NCBI GenBank assembly: GCA_021234155.1 | Contig: JAJEKV010000146.1 | Coordinates: 620,001-684,000, forward strand | Length of the DNA: 64,000 nucleotides | From: Isoetes taiwanensis | Taxonomy: Eukaryota > Streptophyta > Lycopodiopsida > Isoetales > Isoetaceae | Direction of reading: 5' to 3' | Shown: piece by piece, positions 1-10,842 of the stretch | Position numbering within the stretch: position 1 is the first letter of the stretch | Layout of the letters: each line of letters starts with the position of its first letter | Translations under genes and position numbers: made by a program | Notes under the pieces: model-generated | What the model was told of the DNA's origin: nothing | The model's database searches: none | Seen by the model: only the letters and a program-made list of their open reading frames with translations

Positions 1-930
1 TAAGTATCTTTCTAGAGGAGATCCTTCTCAATCTCTGCCACCTCTGCCAATTCAACCCGAAGATCAATGCCTCAAATTGCTATTACAGTAGGGACCGTTC
101 ACGTTGTTTCTCTTCATTATTGTTAAAAATTAAAAAAATAAAATAAAAAACAATTCCATTATTCATTTCATTGGATATGTGCATGTTGGAAAAAGCGGGA
201 TTTCTCTCATTGCTGCAATGATTCATTAAAAAATCATGCCCTCAAACATATCTTACACAAGCTTCACTTGGTAATCCAACTGAGACAGCAACAATATCAC
301 AGTGAATAGTTGAACACGCTAGTTGCAGCATATTAAACAAAGTGCCATGTTGATCAAAGCTTCAATTTTTTTTGTTGTTGGTTGATTGAGACAACAACAT
401 CATAGTGCATGATCGGACACGCTACTTGCAGCATACTAAACAAAGTACCATGCTGATCAGAGCGGCCAATAAGATAGGGGTTGAATGTTTGTTATGTTCT
501 ATACATTTGATGGACTATAGGGCATCTTTGAGAAGTTGAATATATAGAGATGTGGGACCATTGTAGATATATTTATTTTATTCCTTTTTATTACAAATCA
601 TCTAAAGTCTAGTTTTATTATGGATTTGACTCCATGGTTAATACACTTTATTATTTATCCTTTCTACCCATGGCATATTAACCCCGTTGTTAGGATGAGC
701 TCTACTATATAGTTGGATGCAATTAAATTGATGTTGTTTAAGTTTTTGTTAAATGATATAGGCTATCAAGAATATGAACATAGGTTTTTCTATATCCATT
801 TCATTCCTTCTAGATGTATACCACTTAAACCTGCTCATATAATAGATCCACTCCATACTTGCTTCTCTTGTGATTGATTTCAGCTCTCTAGGGTTTTGAT
901 CAACTCGGGTCAAATTGCACATGTGATCCA
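1..930. other. AT-rich stretch without recognisable gene
   Basis: No reading frame here has recognisable protein similarity or coding character. The only structure seen is a ~60-bp direct repeat: 301-360 and 404-463 share the segment from ACACGCTA through CAAAGT to CATG(T/C)TGATCA, about 103 bp apart and slightly diverged. The stretch is probably old intergenic or transposon sequence upstream of the Gypsy element. Confidence 0.5.
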
Positions 931-934
931 CATT

Positions 935-1052
935 AGAATCTTGTGCTAATAAAAAGTACATTATGACCCAAGTATCTAAGTTGAGGCACATTGGTATCAT
1001 GTCCAAATAAAAAGCGCACGGTGACCCGAGTATCTGAGTTGTGTGGATCATT
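935..1052. repeat. Imperfect ~60-bp tandem duplication
   Basis: Two adjacent diverged copies share the blocks AATAAAAAG, GACCC(A/G)AGTATCT(A/G)AGTTG and a final CA(C/T)ATT-like end. No function is apparent. The repeat lies at the start of a region that may belong to the long terminal repeat or leader of the Gypsy element beginning further right. Confidence 0.4.
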
Positions 1053-1329
1053 TATACAAAAGCCACATAGTAAATCGTCTGAAAGCTTCGGATTCATTTC
1101 TGTTAGTCTCGTGCCCCAAAACACAGGACTATTTCTAAGGTACAGAAAAGAGCCAAAGGGCAAAGGTCAAGCATCCATGTCAGCAGCTAAAGCCACGTCA
1201 ACCAAGAAGAAGAGACCACGAGAGTCCACGACAGAGGGAATCCACAGCCCGCCAGTTTTCAGTGCCACTCATTATGGCAATAATGATTCCACGAGTCATG
1301 GTAGAGATCATGGGATTTGGTAACAAAAA

Positions 1330-1600
1330 ATTCAGAAATGGCAGACTTTGCTATTTTGGGCAGTGGCCATTGTACTATATATACCAGAAGATTAGACTTA
1401 GATCTTTAGACAAGTTCAAGCATTTTTGTTGCCTCAACTCCTTTCGAATCTCTTCATATATTCTTATTGATCTTTCAAGATCCTTATTTTCATATCTGTG
1501 TTGCATTGTTTTCTTTCTCTCTCTCTCTCACTCTTGTCCGACATTGCAAAATCCGCGTGACATTTCTTTTTTGTTGAGGAGTTGTTTGTAGGACACAAGG
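1330..1600 (+). promoter_or_regulatory. Possible LTR-type promoter with TATA box
   Basis: A clear TATATATA box at 1,376-1,383 is followed by a pyrimidine-rich stretch (CT repeats near 1,515-1,535), as in the U3-R part of a plant LTR. It lies about 640 bp upstream of the Gypsy gag start at 2,013, in the right place and orientation for a 5' LTR. No matching 3' LTR could be recognised downstream, so the LTR identity is an inference from position and composition only. Confidence 0.3.
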
Positions 1601-1620
1601 GTTCTCACAGAGGACTATCC

Positions 1621-1941
1621 GGGCATAAGCATGCTACACCCTATCAAAAAAAGTACCATTTAGGAACCATAAAACTACCTAAAAAAGTACCCAACACTGG
1701 GTACTGGGTACTTTTATAATATCTCAATAACTACAAATGTTAAATTGGATGCATTCATTTTGGCCTCCAATAGTATTATCTCTATCTTAACCTTGAACAT
1801 TGATATGCTTTTGACATTTTATATTGAACTTTTGAATTAGTTTTGACCAAAAGAACAAGAAAATAGTACCCAATCCAAAAGTACCTAGTGCAGGTACTTT
1901 GGCAGGTTCCAAAAATGGCAGGGTGTAGCATGCATATGCCC
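1621..1941. mobile_element. MITE with ~26-bp terminal inverted repeats
   Basis: The left end (GGGCATAAGCATGCTACACC at 1,621) matches the reverse complement of the right end (1,916-1,941) with few mismatches, giving inverted repeats of about 26 bp around a 321-bp element. ATCC lies directly on both sides (1,617-1,620 and 1,942-1,945) and may be a short target duplication. The interior is AT-rich, non-coding and contains repeated GTACC/GGTAC motifs. It sits in the leader of the Gypsy element, just upstream of gag. The superfamily is not decided: the 4-bp duplication is too short to be diagnostic. Confidence 0.65.
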
Positions 1942-2012
1942 ATCCCCAAACTCTCCGGAATTCGGACCCTAAACATTGTCGCTGATTGCTGGGTCCTAGT
2001 CCTTTTTCTCCA

Positions 2013-3258
2013 ATGTCTTTTCAGACTTTCACTCAGGAAGAGCTACTTAGCCAAACTGCCGCCCGACTCACCCGTCAGTAACGGCGCAACGCTGTCTGTG
2101 ACTCCTACCATGGTGATTATGATATTGAAGGTGGTCGTCCACGGTCTCGTGCTCATTCAGCCCCACCCATCCCGTGGACCTCTTCACGTCCAGGGTCACC
2201 CAACCATTGTCACAATTGCTCTCAACTCCATTCGCCTCGTCCAACCCCTGTTCATCACACTCACACCATATTTTTAGACCCCTGAAAGCACTTATCTCCA
2301 CATTCTTCCCATGTCAACTCCTGCACCTTCTCAACCAATTCTCGTAGACCTCTTCATGTCCAGGGTCACCCAACCATTGTCACAATTGCTCTCAACCCCA
2401 TTCGCCTCGTCCAACCCCTGTTCATCACACTCCACCATATTTTTAGACCCCTGAAAGCACTTATGTCCATATTCCTCCCATGTCAACTTCTGCACCTTCT
2501 CAACCAACTTTACCACAACATGGGATGGCATATTCTGAAGTCTCTTTTAGTCCCACTAATGTCAATGAATTCGAATCATCACCAACTCTTCAGCTTCCGG
2601 TCAATGTTTGCAACATTTGGGATCTTACGCTTGATCAAGACGGATGCCCTGTAAATCCCATCTCTGTCAGTAAGACAGCCACGACGGTGGCCCCTCCTGG
2701 GTTTTCAATGATGCCCCCTACTGCTGTCATAGGGAGGCCTTCCAACTCTCATGCTCTATGGCAATCTCAGGTCTCCATACCACCTCCAGTGTATGTTTCT
2801 CCACCTGCGGTACCTTTCGTTTTTTCTTCAGGCTTAAATTTAATGCTCCTGGACCAGTATCTGATCTTTGGCAACACTAAAGGCACAGCCATCGTAGATC
2901 AAAGTGCTCAAGGGAGTTTGAGGCCCTTATGGTCCTTAATGGTCATTCTCAACCGCAGATCAAGTTTCACATTTTTTCTACCACGCTGCGTGGCTCTCCA
3001 CACCAATGGCTCATGGCTAACAAAAGCCATCGGAAGCAAAATTGGGAAGACATGAAAACTACTTTTCTTGCTCACTATGGATCTCTAGATGATGATCAAC
3101 AACTGCTAAAACAGTTGAATGAACTTCAACAAACTTCAACAATAGGCTACGGAATCTGCCCAGGATTTTGCAGACCGTCTGCTAATTCTTGTGGGTAAAC
3201 TCAAAGAATACCCCACGCAAAGTCAAATCTTAGTCTGGTTTCTTCAAGGTCTTCCTCT
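2013..3258 (+). pseudogene. Ty3/Gypsy gag, 5' half (interrupted)
   Basis: The gag frame opens with ATG at 2,013 (MSFQTFTQEELLSQTAARLT) and meets a stop after about 21 codons, so it is dead. Further right a proline/serine-rich stretch leads into a typical Gypsy gag core around 2,920-3,258, with FHIFSTTLRGSPHQW and NWEDMKTTFLAHYG. This part packages RNA in the virus-like particle. A Copia element splits the gene after 3,258. Removing the Copia and one target duplicate restores the continuous frame across the junction (WFLQGLP, then LAIRLMTEYLCPK at 8,407). The frame wanders through several shifts, so this is an old copy. Confidence 0.85.
2174..2513 (+). repeat. 170-bp tandem duplication inside gag
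   Basis: The segment starting GTGGACCTCTTCACGTCCAG (2,174) recurs 170 bp later (2,344) with only scattered mismatches, running through the CTCAACCAA ends near 2,337 and 2,507. Because 170 is not a multiple of three, the duplication itself shifts the gag frame. It is local replication slippage or unequal crossover in the proline-rich part of gag. Confidence 0.8.
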
Positions 3259-3719
3259 TGTTAAATGATGTCATGTTATTTGGGAGACCTATGAGAAGCA
3301 GTGGCAGTAGGTCAAAGTCAAAGTCAAAGTCAAAGTCAAAGTCAAAGTGGCGGGCACCCCCTACCCGGGTGTTGCTGGGCTCGCTAGAAACACACAGACA
3401 CCCCCTGCCCGCCACTTAGGGTTTGCGTTGACCAGTCAAAGTCAAAGTCAACTAGGGCCGAATTTTAAGGAAGGCAAGTCTATCTACTCCTGATTTTTAG
3501 GCAAGTTGAAGAACTTTCTATATGAAGGGGATGAACAATTTGACAAGTGGATGCACCCGGATTAGAAGGTAAATATGGAGATAAATACTGGAGTAAGGCA
3601 TAGACAAGGGGCCTTGCAGGTCGAAATATGAAGCAGGAGATTGTTTAAGCGCCTGATTGATCTTGTTGTCAGTGTATTGAGTATCAGTTTATTGAATACA
3701 TTATTTTCAAATTCTAACA
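3259..3719 (+). repeat. Left LTR of Copia element
   Basis: 461 bp, beginning TGTTAAATG and ending TTCTAACA. It contains six tandem GTCAAA units, then an inverted repeat (GTGGCGGGC at 3,347 and its complement near 3,408-3,416) and three more GTCAA motifs. It is identical to the right LTR except for one base. Confidence 0.95.
3311..3346 (-). promoter_or_regulatory. Array of W-box-like motifs in LTR
   Basis: Six tandem GTCAAA units read on the minus strand as (TTTGAC)6, giving repeated TTGACT, the core bound by plant WRKY factors. A TTGACC and three further copies lie at about 3,430-3,451. The same array is in the right LTR at 7,998-8,033. That this makes the LTR stress- or defence-responsive is an inference from motif content. 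Confidence 0.5.
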
Positions 3720-3720
3720 G

Positions 3721-3732
3721 TGGTATCAGAGC
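3721..3732 (+). other. Primer-binding site (Met-tRNA)
   Basis: TGGTATCAGAGC starts one base after the left LTR and matches the 3' end complement of initiator Met-tRNA, the usual primer for plant Copia reverse transcription. Confidence 0.9.
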
Positions 3733-3733
3733 C

Positions 3734-4703
3734 ATGTCAAGCAGGTTTGGAGCAGGGTTGTTGAACTCTATTGCAGTGTATGAAGGGGGACCAGGCTTTC
3801 AGATTTGGAAGGAACAAATCAAAAATGTTCTTGAAAATGAAGGGCTCTGGGAATTAGTTCAAGGAACTAGTTCAAGTGGGGATGCAGTCTCTGTGGCTGC
3901 AAGAAGAAGTTCTACCTCTGGAAAGTCTGGTGAAACTTCTGAAGAGTCTGGTGAAGTAGACTCAAGTAAAAGTGGTAAGGATGAAGGTGTTAAACTTCGT
4001 GAAGCATATGGTATTTTGACCAGCAAAGTTGGGGCTTCAATTTTGCTGAAGATAAGGGGAAAGTCCCCTAGTGATATTTGGAAGTTCCTGCTCAAAAACT
4101 ATGAGGAAAAAACGTCATCTCAGATTGATGTTCTTGATAAAGCACTTAGGATGCTAAGGGTAAAAGAAGGTGATGACTTACCAAAGTTTTTCTCTAAGTT
4201 TGATAACATCGTGGCAGACTTAGAAGGTCTTTGGGGTATTCTTGGTGAACGCAAAAAATTATGCGCATGTGGCAAGAGCAGTTGAGGGGAACAAGCAGTT
4301 GTCAACTCTTATTAGGAATGTGGCCAAAACCAGAGAGAAGCTATAGAAGAAATGATTGAACGAGTTTGAACAAAATAAGGTATTGTATGATGATGACATT
4401 GAAGATAATGTTGAAGTGTTGTATGCAGGTAAGGGCAAAGCAAAGTTTTCAGGAAAAAGTGCTAAAGATAAGAGTGAAATAGGTCCTTGTTTTCATTGCA
4501 AAGCAAAAGGGCATTTAAAGATAAGTTGTCCTAAATTGAAAGAGGTTGAGTGCTTTAACTGTGGAGGCAGAGGTCACCGCAAAACAAGTGCTCAAGCAAA
4601 CAAAATGAATAGAGGCAGACCAAGTAGAGGAAGAAATTATTCTAGAGGTCGAGGAAGAAATCCCGATACACAAAGGTGCAGTAAATTTGGTGCAAGATAT
4701 TGA
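3734..4703 (+). pseudogene. Copia gag remnant with zinc knuckle
   Basis: The ATG at 3,734 opens MSSRFGAGLL...VYEGGPGFQIW, a Copia gag start. The middle carries the UBN2/gag core (SDIWKFLLKNYEEK). A frameshift near 4,255 and a TAG near 4,346 break it before the nucleocapsid part, which has one intact CX2CX4HX4C knuckle (CFHCKAKGHLKISC). A second knuckle (CFNCGGRGHRKTSA) has lost its last cysteine. The product would assemble particles and bind RNA, but this copy cannot make it whole. Confidence 0.85.
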
Positions 4704-4739
4704 AGAAGAATCAAGTGAAGAGGATGAAGATCTTTGAGG

Positions 4740-6022
4740 TAAGTAATTATGACATTTTGGTTGTTTCAAAAGAAAAATCTAATAATGATGATGAAATGTT
4801 AATATTAGATAGTGGAGCGAAAAACTGTGACCGGCCAAAAAGCCAAATTATTCAAGGAGGAAAAAGAAGGAAGGATTAAGCATATCAAGTTAGGAAATGG
4901 GAAGTTGCAAGATGTTCAATGCGGGAATGTTAGAATTGTTTGACCTTCAAGGGAAAGCGATAAACTTGAAGGATGTTTTGTGTGTACCTTCACTAGTCGA
5001 AATTTAATTTACATTTGTACGCTTAGTAGACATGGATTACACCTTTGTTTTTTGACAAGTATCAATGTAAAGTGCTTTTGAATAATGAGATCAAATTTCT
5101 TGGAAGAAGATTTGGTAATTTGTTTGCATTGGATAGTGGTTGTTTGCCCAGTGTTAATTCTGTTATGATTCGGATATGGACACTTGGCATCGGGGTTATG
5201 TCATGTTAATCATAGCACCATAGATACTATGATTAAACAAAAATAATCAAAGCAAAAATGAAGTTGATGAGCCAAGAATTGCCTAGGTTGCATGCTAGGA
5301 AAACATGCAAGATTGCCTTTTAAAAGGGCAAAGAGAAAACCAAAGGGGTGTTGGAGCTAGTGCATACAGATCTGCGTGGCCCTCTTAATGTTAGAGGAAT
5401 ATCGGGGGAAAAGGTATTTCATTACCTTTATTGATGACTTTAGTAGAAAGACAACATGCATGTGTCTTAGAACTAAAGATCAAGCCTTTGAGGCTTATAA
5501 AATGTTTCTTGCGAAGTGGAATTAGAAACAGGAAAAAAGGTGAAATGTATTCGATCTGACCGTGGTGGAGAGTTCATGTCATCTGAGTTTATCAAGTTTT
5601 GCAAGGTAAGGGGAATAAAGAGACAGTTTACATGTAGTTTTTCTCCACAAACTAATGGCATTCTTTGAAAGGAAAAATAGGACAATTTTAAATCTTTGTC
5701 GAGCTATGATAAAACACACAGGGGCTACCCAATTATTTGTGGGAGGAAGTCGTCTTAACAGCGATGAAAGTTCAGAATATGTTACCAAATAGAGCTGTCG
5801 GTGGAATGATCCCGGATGAGCTATGGTCGGGGAGTTAAACCAAACTATGAGACACTGAGAGTTTTTGGTTGTCTAAGCTTTGTTCATGTACCAAAGCAAC
5901 AAAGGTTAAAGTTAGATGATCGAGCAAGAATAGCCTTTCTTGTAGGATATGATCAAGAATCCAAGGCATACCGATTATTTGATCCACAAAGGAAAAAAGA
6001 TTTTGATCAATTAGAGATGTGA
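4740..6022 (+). pseudogene. Copia protease-integrase remnant
   Basis: Short out-of-phase pieces carry Copia features in order: LDSGAKN-like protease text near 4,808, an HRRL/HxxC-type zinc-binding stretch around 5,180-5,330, the integrase core near 5,370-5,600 (TDLRGPLNV, FIDDFSRKT, IRSDRGGEF) and a C-terminal domain at 5,816-6,022 (RVFGCLSFVHVPKQQRLKLD, FLVGYDQESKAYRLF). Frameshifts separate nearly every block, so no product is expected. Confidence 0.75.
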
Positions 6023-6479
6023 CGTTTGACGAATCTCAATCTTATAAAACATAAAGTTTTTTCTGTTAATCCTAAAGAAAAGGAAGTTCGAGAAATTGAA
6101 TACTTAACTTTATTGATGATGATGATAAGCGGGATGCCAACAAACTCTCCTCTCAACAAGTTGGTGCCGAAGACGCTTGAGATAGTGTGGCGGATACTAT
6201 AGAAAAAGGAGGTAACACAAACCAAAAGGTCGGTAGAAGAACTGCAGCTCAGATCTTGCAACAAGAGGCTAATGTTGATCATGAAAGATTTGGAAGAGAT
6301 AACACAGGTAGAAGTAGGAGAATACAAAGTGAAGCAGCAGGTGTAAACCTTATTGAAATCCTTGCCTTCTTTGGATCTTTGAAGTACCAAAATCTTATAG
6401 AGAAGCTATAAGTGTAGTTGATGCAAAAAAATGGAAAAATTGCCATGAATGATGAATTTGGATGCATTTAAGAGAACGA

Positions 6480-7493
6480 GGGGACGTATGAGCTTGTAAA
6501 CTTACCTGAAGGTAGACATGCAGTGGGGTGTAAATGGATATTTAAAATCAAGCGAGGAGTACAACCTCACTCAATTAAGTATAAAGCTCGATTAGTAGCA
6601 CAGGGATATACACAGAAGAAGGGAATTGACTATGAGGAAACTTTTTCCCCTATAGTAAAAATGACAAGTATCAGGATGTTGTTAGCAGTAGCAAATGCAA
6701 AGAATTTTGAGGTACATCATATGGATATCTCTACTGCTTTCTTGAATGCTGACTTGGAGGAGGATATCTTTATGATGCAACCTCCTGGCTTTGAGCAAGG
6801 GAAAGATAAAGTGTGGAAACTTAAAAAGGCTGTATATGGGCTGAGACAGTCACCAAGACAATGGTATATTTGCATGGACTCATATTTAAGGGAACAAGGT
6901 TTTATAAAACTAAAGGATGATGGAAATATTTATTTATTTAAGGATGGGAATGAAGTATGCTATATTGCATTATATGTGGATGACAATGTGATGGTTAGTA
7001 GCAATCTTGATGTGCTACAAAAATGCAAAAGACATTCTCAAGAATCGATTTAAAAATGACGGACTTGGGCGAACTTAAAAAGTTTTTAGGAATTGAAGTC
7101 TTGAGAGAGATAGAGACAAACAGGTTCTTACTTTGACACAAGGTGAGAATATTGCAGGCATGCTCAAAAGATTCAATATGGAAGATTGTAAGGTGGTAAA
7201 AACTCCCATGGTTCCAGGTAACAAACTAACCTTGAATTTGAATGATGACAGGTCAGAAATGGAAAACATTCCATATCAAGAGTTAGTTGGTCGCTTACTA
7301 TATTTATCTAGTCGCACAAGACCCGATATTTCATTTTCAAATCAATATTCTAAGTAGATCTTGTCATAACTTTGGAAAGGAGCACCTTTGGCAGCAGACT
7401 AAGAGGGTTCTAAGATATTTGAAAGGAACTGTAGATTATAGGATACAATTTAATTACGATAACATGGAGTTGCTATCATCTTGTGATTGATTG
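6480..7493 (+). pseudogene. Copia reverse transcriptase remnant
   Basis: The best preserved block is 6,523-7,053 with the Copia RT signatures KARLVAQGYTQKKGIDYEET, EVHHMDISTAFLNADLEEDI, KLKKAVYGLRQSPRQWY and the catalytic YVDD at about 6,973-6,984. A frameshift near 7,020 moves the continuation (TDLGELKKFLGIEV) to another frame, and a further shift precedes the TRPDISF block at about 7,317. The protein would copy element RNA into DNA. The conserved catalytic box shows decay is recent or mild in this part. Confidence 0.85.
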
Positions 7494-7497
7494 GGGT

Positions 7498-7932
7498 GGA
7501 GACCACGATGAAAGAAAATCAACTTGTGAATTATTTGCATGCTAGGAGGAGGGCCCATCTCATGGAAATGCAGGAAACAAAAGGCAATAAGATTTGTCAT
7601 ATCCGAGAATATATCATTTTGCAACCCTTTGCGCTAAGGAAATAGTATGGAGTGAAAGGTTGCTACAAGAAATAGGTATAGAGCAAAGAAAACCTTTGAA
7701 ATTGCTTTCTGACAGTCTCAGTTGCATAGGAATGACGAAAAATCCAATACAACATGAAAGGACCAAGCATATCGAGCTGGAGATGCATTTCATAAGGGAT
7801 TTAGTGAAGAAAAGAATCATTGAACTGCAATATGTTCAAACTGAAATGCAGTTGGCAGATATTTTGACAAAGGCTTTGACAGAGTTAAAATTTAGTAGAC
7901 TGAGACATATGATCAGTTGCAAGGAAAAATAA
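7498..7932 (+). pseudogene. Copia RNase H remnant
   Basis: A frame from 7,594 to 7,932 holds the typical end of Copia pol: KEIVWSERLLQEIGIE, the NPIQHERTKHIELEMHFIRD motif and VQTEMQLADILTKAL. Upstream residues of the domain are in other frames. The polypurine tract GAAGGGAAAG follows at 7,936-7,945, directly before the right LTR. Confidence 0.85.
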
Positions 7933-7945
7933 CATGAAGGGAAAG

Positions 7946-8406
7946 TGTTAAATGATGTCATGTTATTTGGGAGACCTATGAGAAGCAGTGGCAGTAGGTC
8001 AAAGTCAAAGTCAAAGTCAAAGTCAAAGTCAAAGTGGCGGGCACCCCCTACCCGGGTGTTGCTGGGCTCGCTAGAAACACACAGACACCCCCTGCCCGCC
8101 ACTTAGGGTTTGCGTTGACCAGTCAAAGTCAAAGTCAACTAGGGCCGAATTTTAAGGAAGGCAAGTCTATCTACTCCTGATTTTTAGGCAAGTTGAAGAA
8201 CTTTCTATATGAAGGGGATGAACAATTTGACAAGTGGATGCACCCGGATTAGAAGGTAAATATGGAGATAAATACTGGAGTAAGGCATAGACAAGGGGTC
8301 TTGCAGGTCGAAATATGAAGCAGGAGATTGTTTAAGCGCCTGATTGATCTTGTTGTCAGTGTATTGAGTATCAGTTTATTGAATACATTATTTTCAAATT
8401 CTAACA
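7946..8406 (+). repeat. Right LTR of Copia element
   Basis: 461 bp, TGTTAAATG...TTCTAACA, the same length as the left LTR with a single difference at 8,299 (T for C). It is followed by the CCTCT target duplicate and the resumed Gypsy gag frame. Confidence 0.95.
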
Positions 8407-9436
8407 CCTCTAGCAATTCGCCTCATGACTGAATACTTGTGTCCTAAATCCTTGACCCTAAGCCATTGAATTAGTAAATCATTCTATCAATGTCTCTTTC
8501 CGAGAAGTTCCCCTTGGGGATCTTTCCTTCATGCCCTCCATGGTTGTTCCTCACAATTCGGTAACTCCTCAGCCTCAATAGTGCAGTCAAATCTGGTATC
8601 ATCTCTGTAAATGTCAGGGCCACCTAGGGAACGAATGTAATTCCACAAATGGACCTCCTCATTGCAAAAGATACAATATGTACAATCATACTACGGGGGA
8701 ATATACACGTGCTAACCCTATGCCCTTCCAACAGAAAATGGTCTTTCAAGTACAAACTACTACACCACAACAACAGCCGCAACGTGGACAGTCTTCACGC
8801 CAACCATTTGACCCCGCTAAAGCTCAATGCTATCATTGTCATGAATGGGGCCACACCACTACCATATGCCCTCAGGGTAAACAAGGTCCCCGACACACAC
8901 CGAAGAAACCTCCATGAGCACCTCAGCCACAACAACAACGAGCCCCTACCCCTTCTCAAGCCACTTTGGATCAACAAGCTCAAGGGGAAATTTATCAGGC
9001 CTTGAATCCTGCGGTTCAACATTCCAACTGGGTTGGATTGGTTTCCCGTCAAACTCAAGGTACTTGCCCTTACCTCCTTACACCTTAGGACATCAGGTCT
9101 GCGTATGCGATGGATACCAATCCTGCCGATGCTGCTTCTAAATCTGTCCATTTCGCGCCCGATCTTGATCACCTGATGCCGAAGGTTATGCCTAAACTCC
9201 GGCAAAGTATTCTTCACCTTATGCAAGTAGCAGAAGGTCGAATCTCAGCCAATGTCCATGCAACTACTTGTTCTCAAGCAAAGGGAGTTGAGCCTTCTAT
9301 GTCCATGCCCCCACCATGCAAGCATACAGATCCCAATATAGCTGCAGAAGTTGAACACTTGAAAGAGATAGCTGCCTCCTTACTGCAAGGACGGCCCTCC
9401 GTGGACACCCCAATGCATCCACCAGTATCCCTTTAG
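8407..9436 (+). pseudogene. Ty3/Gypsy gag, 3' half with zinc knuckle
   Basis: The frame resumes at the empty-site junction (LAIRLMTEYLCPK) and reaches a nucleocapsid zinc knuckle, CYHCHEWGHTTTIC (8,828-8,869, CX2CX4HX4C), preceded by a Gln-rich stretch (TTPQQQPQRGQ). Later text around 9,110-9,430 belongs to the gag-protease linker and is in shifted frames. It is the other half of the gene starting at 2,013. Confidence 0.8.
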
Positions 9437-9589
9437 AACTACAAGAGGAACTGGCAAAAATCAAAATTTCCCGCAGTTTGTCCACCATTCTCAAACTTTG
9501 TCTTGCCCTCAGTGAACAATTGCCATTGCCTACAGTTCTTGTTGGAGCTGTGGAGACTTCGACACCTACGGTCCATGCCACAGTAGGTG

Positions 9590-10030
9590 CTCAACAAGTC
9601 AATCATGTACAAATTGATGGAGGCAGTGCGGTAAACCTCAAGATAAACTAAGACATCAATTGGGTATTAAACAACTTCATCGTGCGCCCTATGCCCTATG
9701 ATATCAAGCTTGCTAATGGCCATACTACATGCCCACAAGACATCACGCCTCAGCTTACTATCAATAAGTTTTTTTCTTGAATTCGGTGTCTGGTGAGCAG
9801 GCGAAAGACCCTGGTCATTACTCGTTGGTCACCCCTTTCTGCGCCAAGTTAAGAGCATCCATTACTGGGTTACTGATCAACTGGTCATCACAGATGGTAG
9901 TCTCATTGCTACCATAGATCTTGAAACTGGTCAACTTATTGCTGTTCAAACTGATCAACTGGTCATCACAGATGGTAGTCTCACTGCCACCATAGATCTT
10001 GAAACTGGTCAACTTATTGTTGTTGAATAG
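9590..10030 (+). pseudogene. Gypsy retropepsin remnant with internal duplication
   Basis: QVNHVQIDGGSAVNL (about 9,597-9,642) is the aspartic protease active-site region, although the usual DSG/DTG is written DGG, as in several plant Gypsy families. RPMPYDIKLANG and GHPFLRQVKSIHYWV follow in shifted frames. A 78-bp tandem duplication (9,873-9,950 and 9,951-10,028) repeats 26 codons of the region after the core in frame (DQLVITDGSL...). Confidence 0.75.
9873..10028 (+). repeat. 78-bp in-frame tandem duplication
   Basis: Two adjacent 78-bp copies starting CTGATCAACTGGTCATCACA differ at only a few positions. The length equals 26 codons, so the frame is kept. Confidence 0.9.
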
Positions 10031-10139
10031 ACAAAATCTTCACTCTCCGATAGTGATTCAGAGGATATTCAAAACACATATCACGTTCAAACTCCTGCAC
10101 CTGAACTTCCCCTCTCTGCATATTCTGAATATGCCATGG

Positions 10140-10842
10140 AGCGACATGACTCTGGATCAAGATTAAGCGATTTCCACTCTGCTCGATCCATACTTAGCGC
10201 CTTATAATCAAGTCTACGTTTGCATGGACTACAGAAAATTAAATCAGGCTACGGATCGGGATCATTTTCTATTATCTTTCACGAATCGTGTTCTGGAAGA
10301 AGTGGCTAGTATGGATGACTTCTCATAGTATAATCAGATATCTATTGGCTCTGAAGATCAACTCAAAACCATGTTCACCATACCGTGGGCCATTTTTGCT
10401 TACAAAGTCATCCCCTTTGGTCTTTCCAATTCGCCCTCCACTCTTTCAACGCATCATGCTTTCCAGTTTTCCAAGATTTCATGAAGAAAAATGCCTTTCT
10501 TCAAGTCTTTCAAGATGACTTCTCTGCTTACAGTATGGAAGTTGATCACCTTTTCAAATTGGAGCTTGTCTTTCACGAATGTGATGAATCTGGCATCAGC
10601 CTCAATCCTAAAAAATGCACTTTCTATGTCACTTCAGGTGTCCTTCCCGATCATGTGATGAGCAAGCAAGGCATCATCACTGGTCCTGCAAAGTTCAGTT
10701 GTGTTTTGCAGACAAAACCTCCAGCCAACATCAAGGAGACTCGGTCTTTCCTAGGTAAGATAAATTATTATGTTATCTTTATTACTGACCTAGCAGAAAG
10801 AGTGGACCCCATCAATAAACTCACTAAAGTCGTATTTAATTA
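10140..10842 (+). pseudogene. Gypsy reverse transcriptase, 5' part
   Basis: Gypsy RT blocks are recognisable in several frames: VYVCMDYRKLNQAT near 10,210, SMDDFS-YNQISIGSEDQLK near 10,310, the PFGLSNSPST region near 10,415, and FQDDFSAY (the catalytic DD box) near 10,500-10,530, followed by NPKKCTFY and TRSFLGKINYY. The frame stops being Gypsy at about 10,842, where a DNA element is inserted. RNase H continues at 14,880 on the far side. Confidence 0.85.

Larger units (their letters stand above)
3259..8406 (+). mobile_element. Complete Ty1/Copia element nested in Gypsy gag
   Basis: The 5,148-bp element has 461-bp direct LTRs (TGTTAAATG...TTCTAACA), a Met-tRNA primer-binding site one base after the left LTR, gag, integrase, RT and RNase H in Copia order, and a polypurine tract before the right LTR. 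CCTCT flanks both ends (3,254-3,258; 8,407-8,411) as the 5-bp target duplication. The two LTRs differ at only one base (C3612 versus T8299), so the insertion is recent. The internal genes are nevertheless riddled with frameshifts and stops, so the copy was probably mobilised in trans by an active relative. Confidence 0.95.

Noticed and set aside
990-1323. 110-codon plus-strand frame near 1 kb as a gene
   Set aside because: Low similarity to anything, overlaps repeated and LTR-like sequence, and has antisense frames of similar length.
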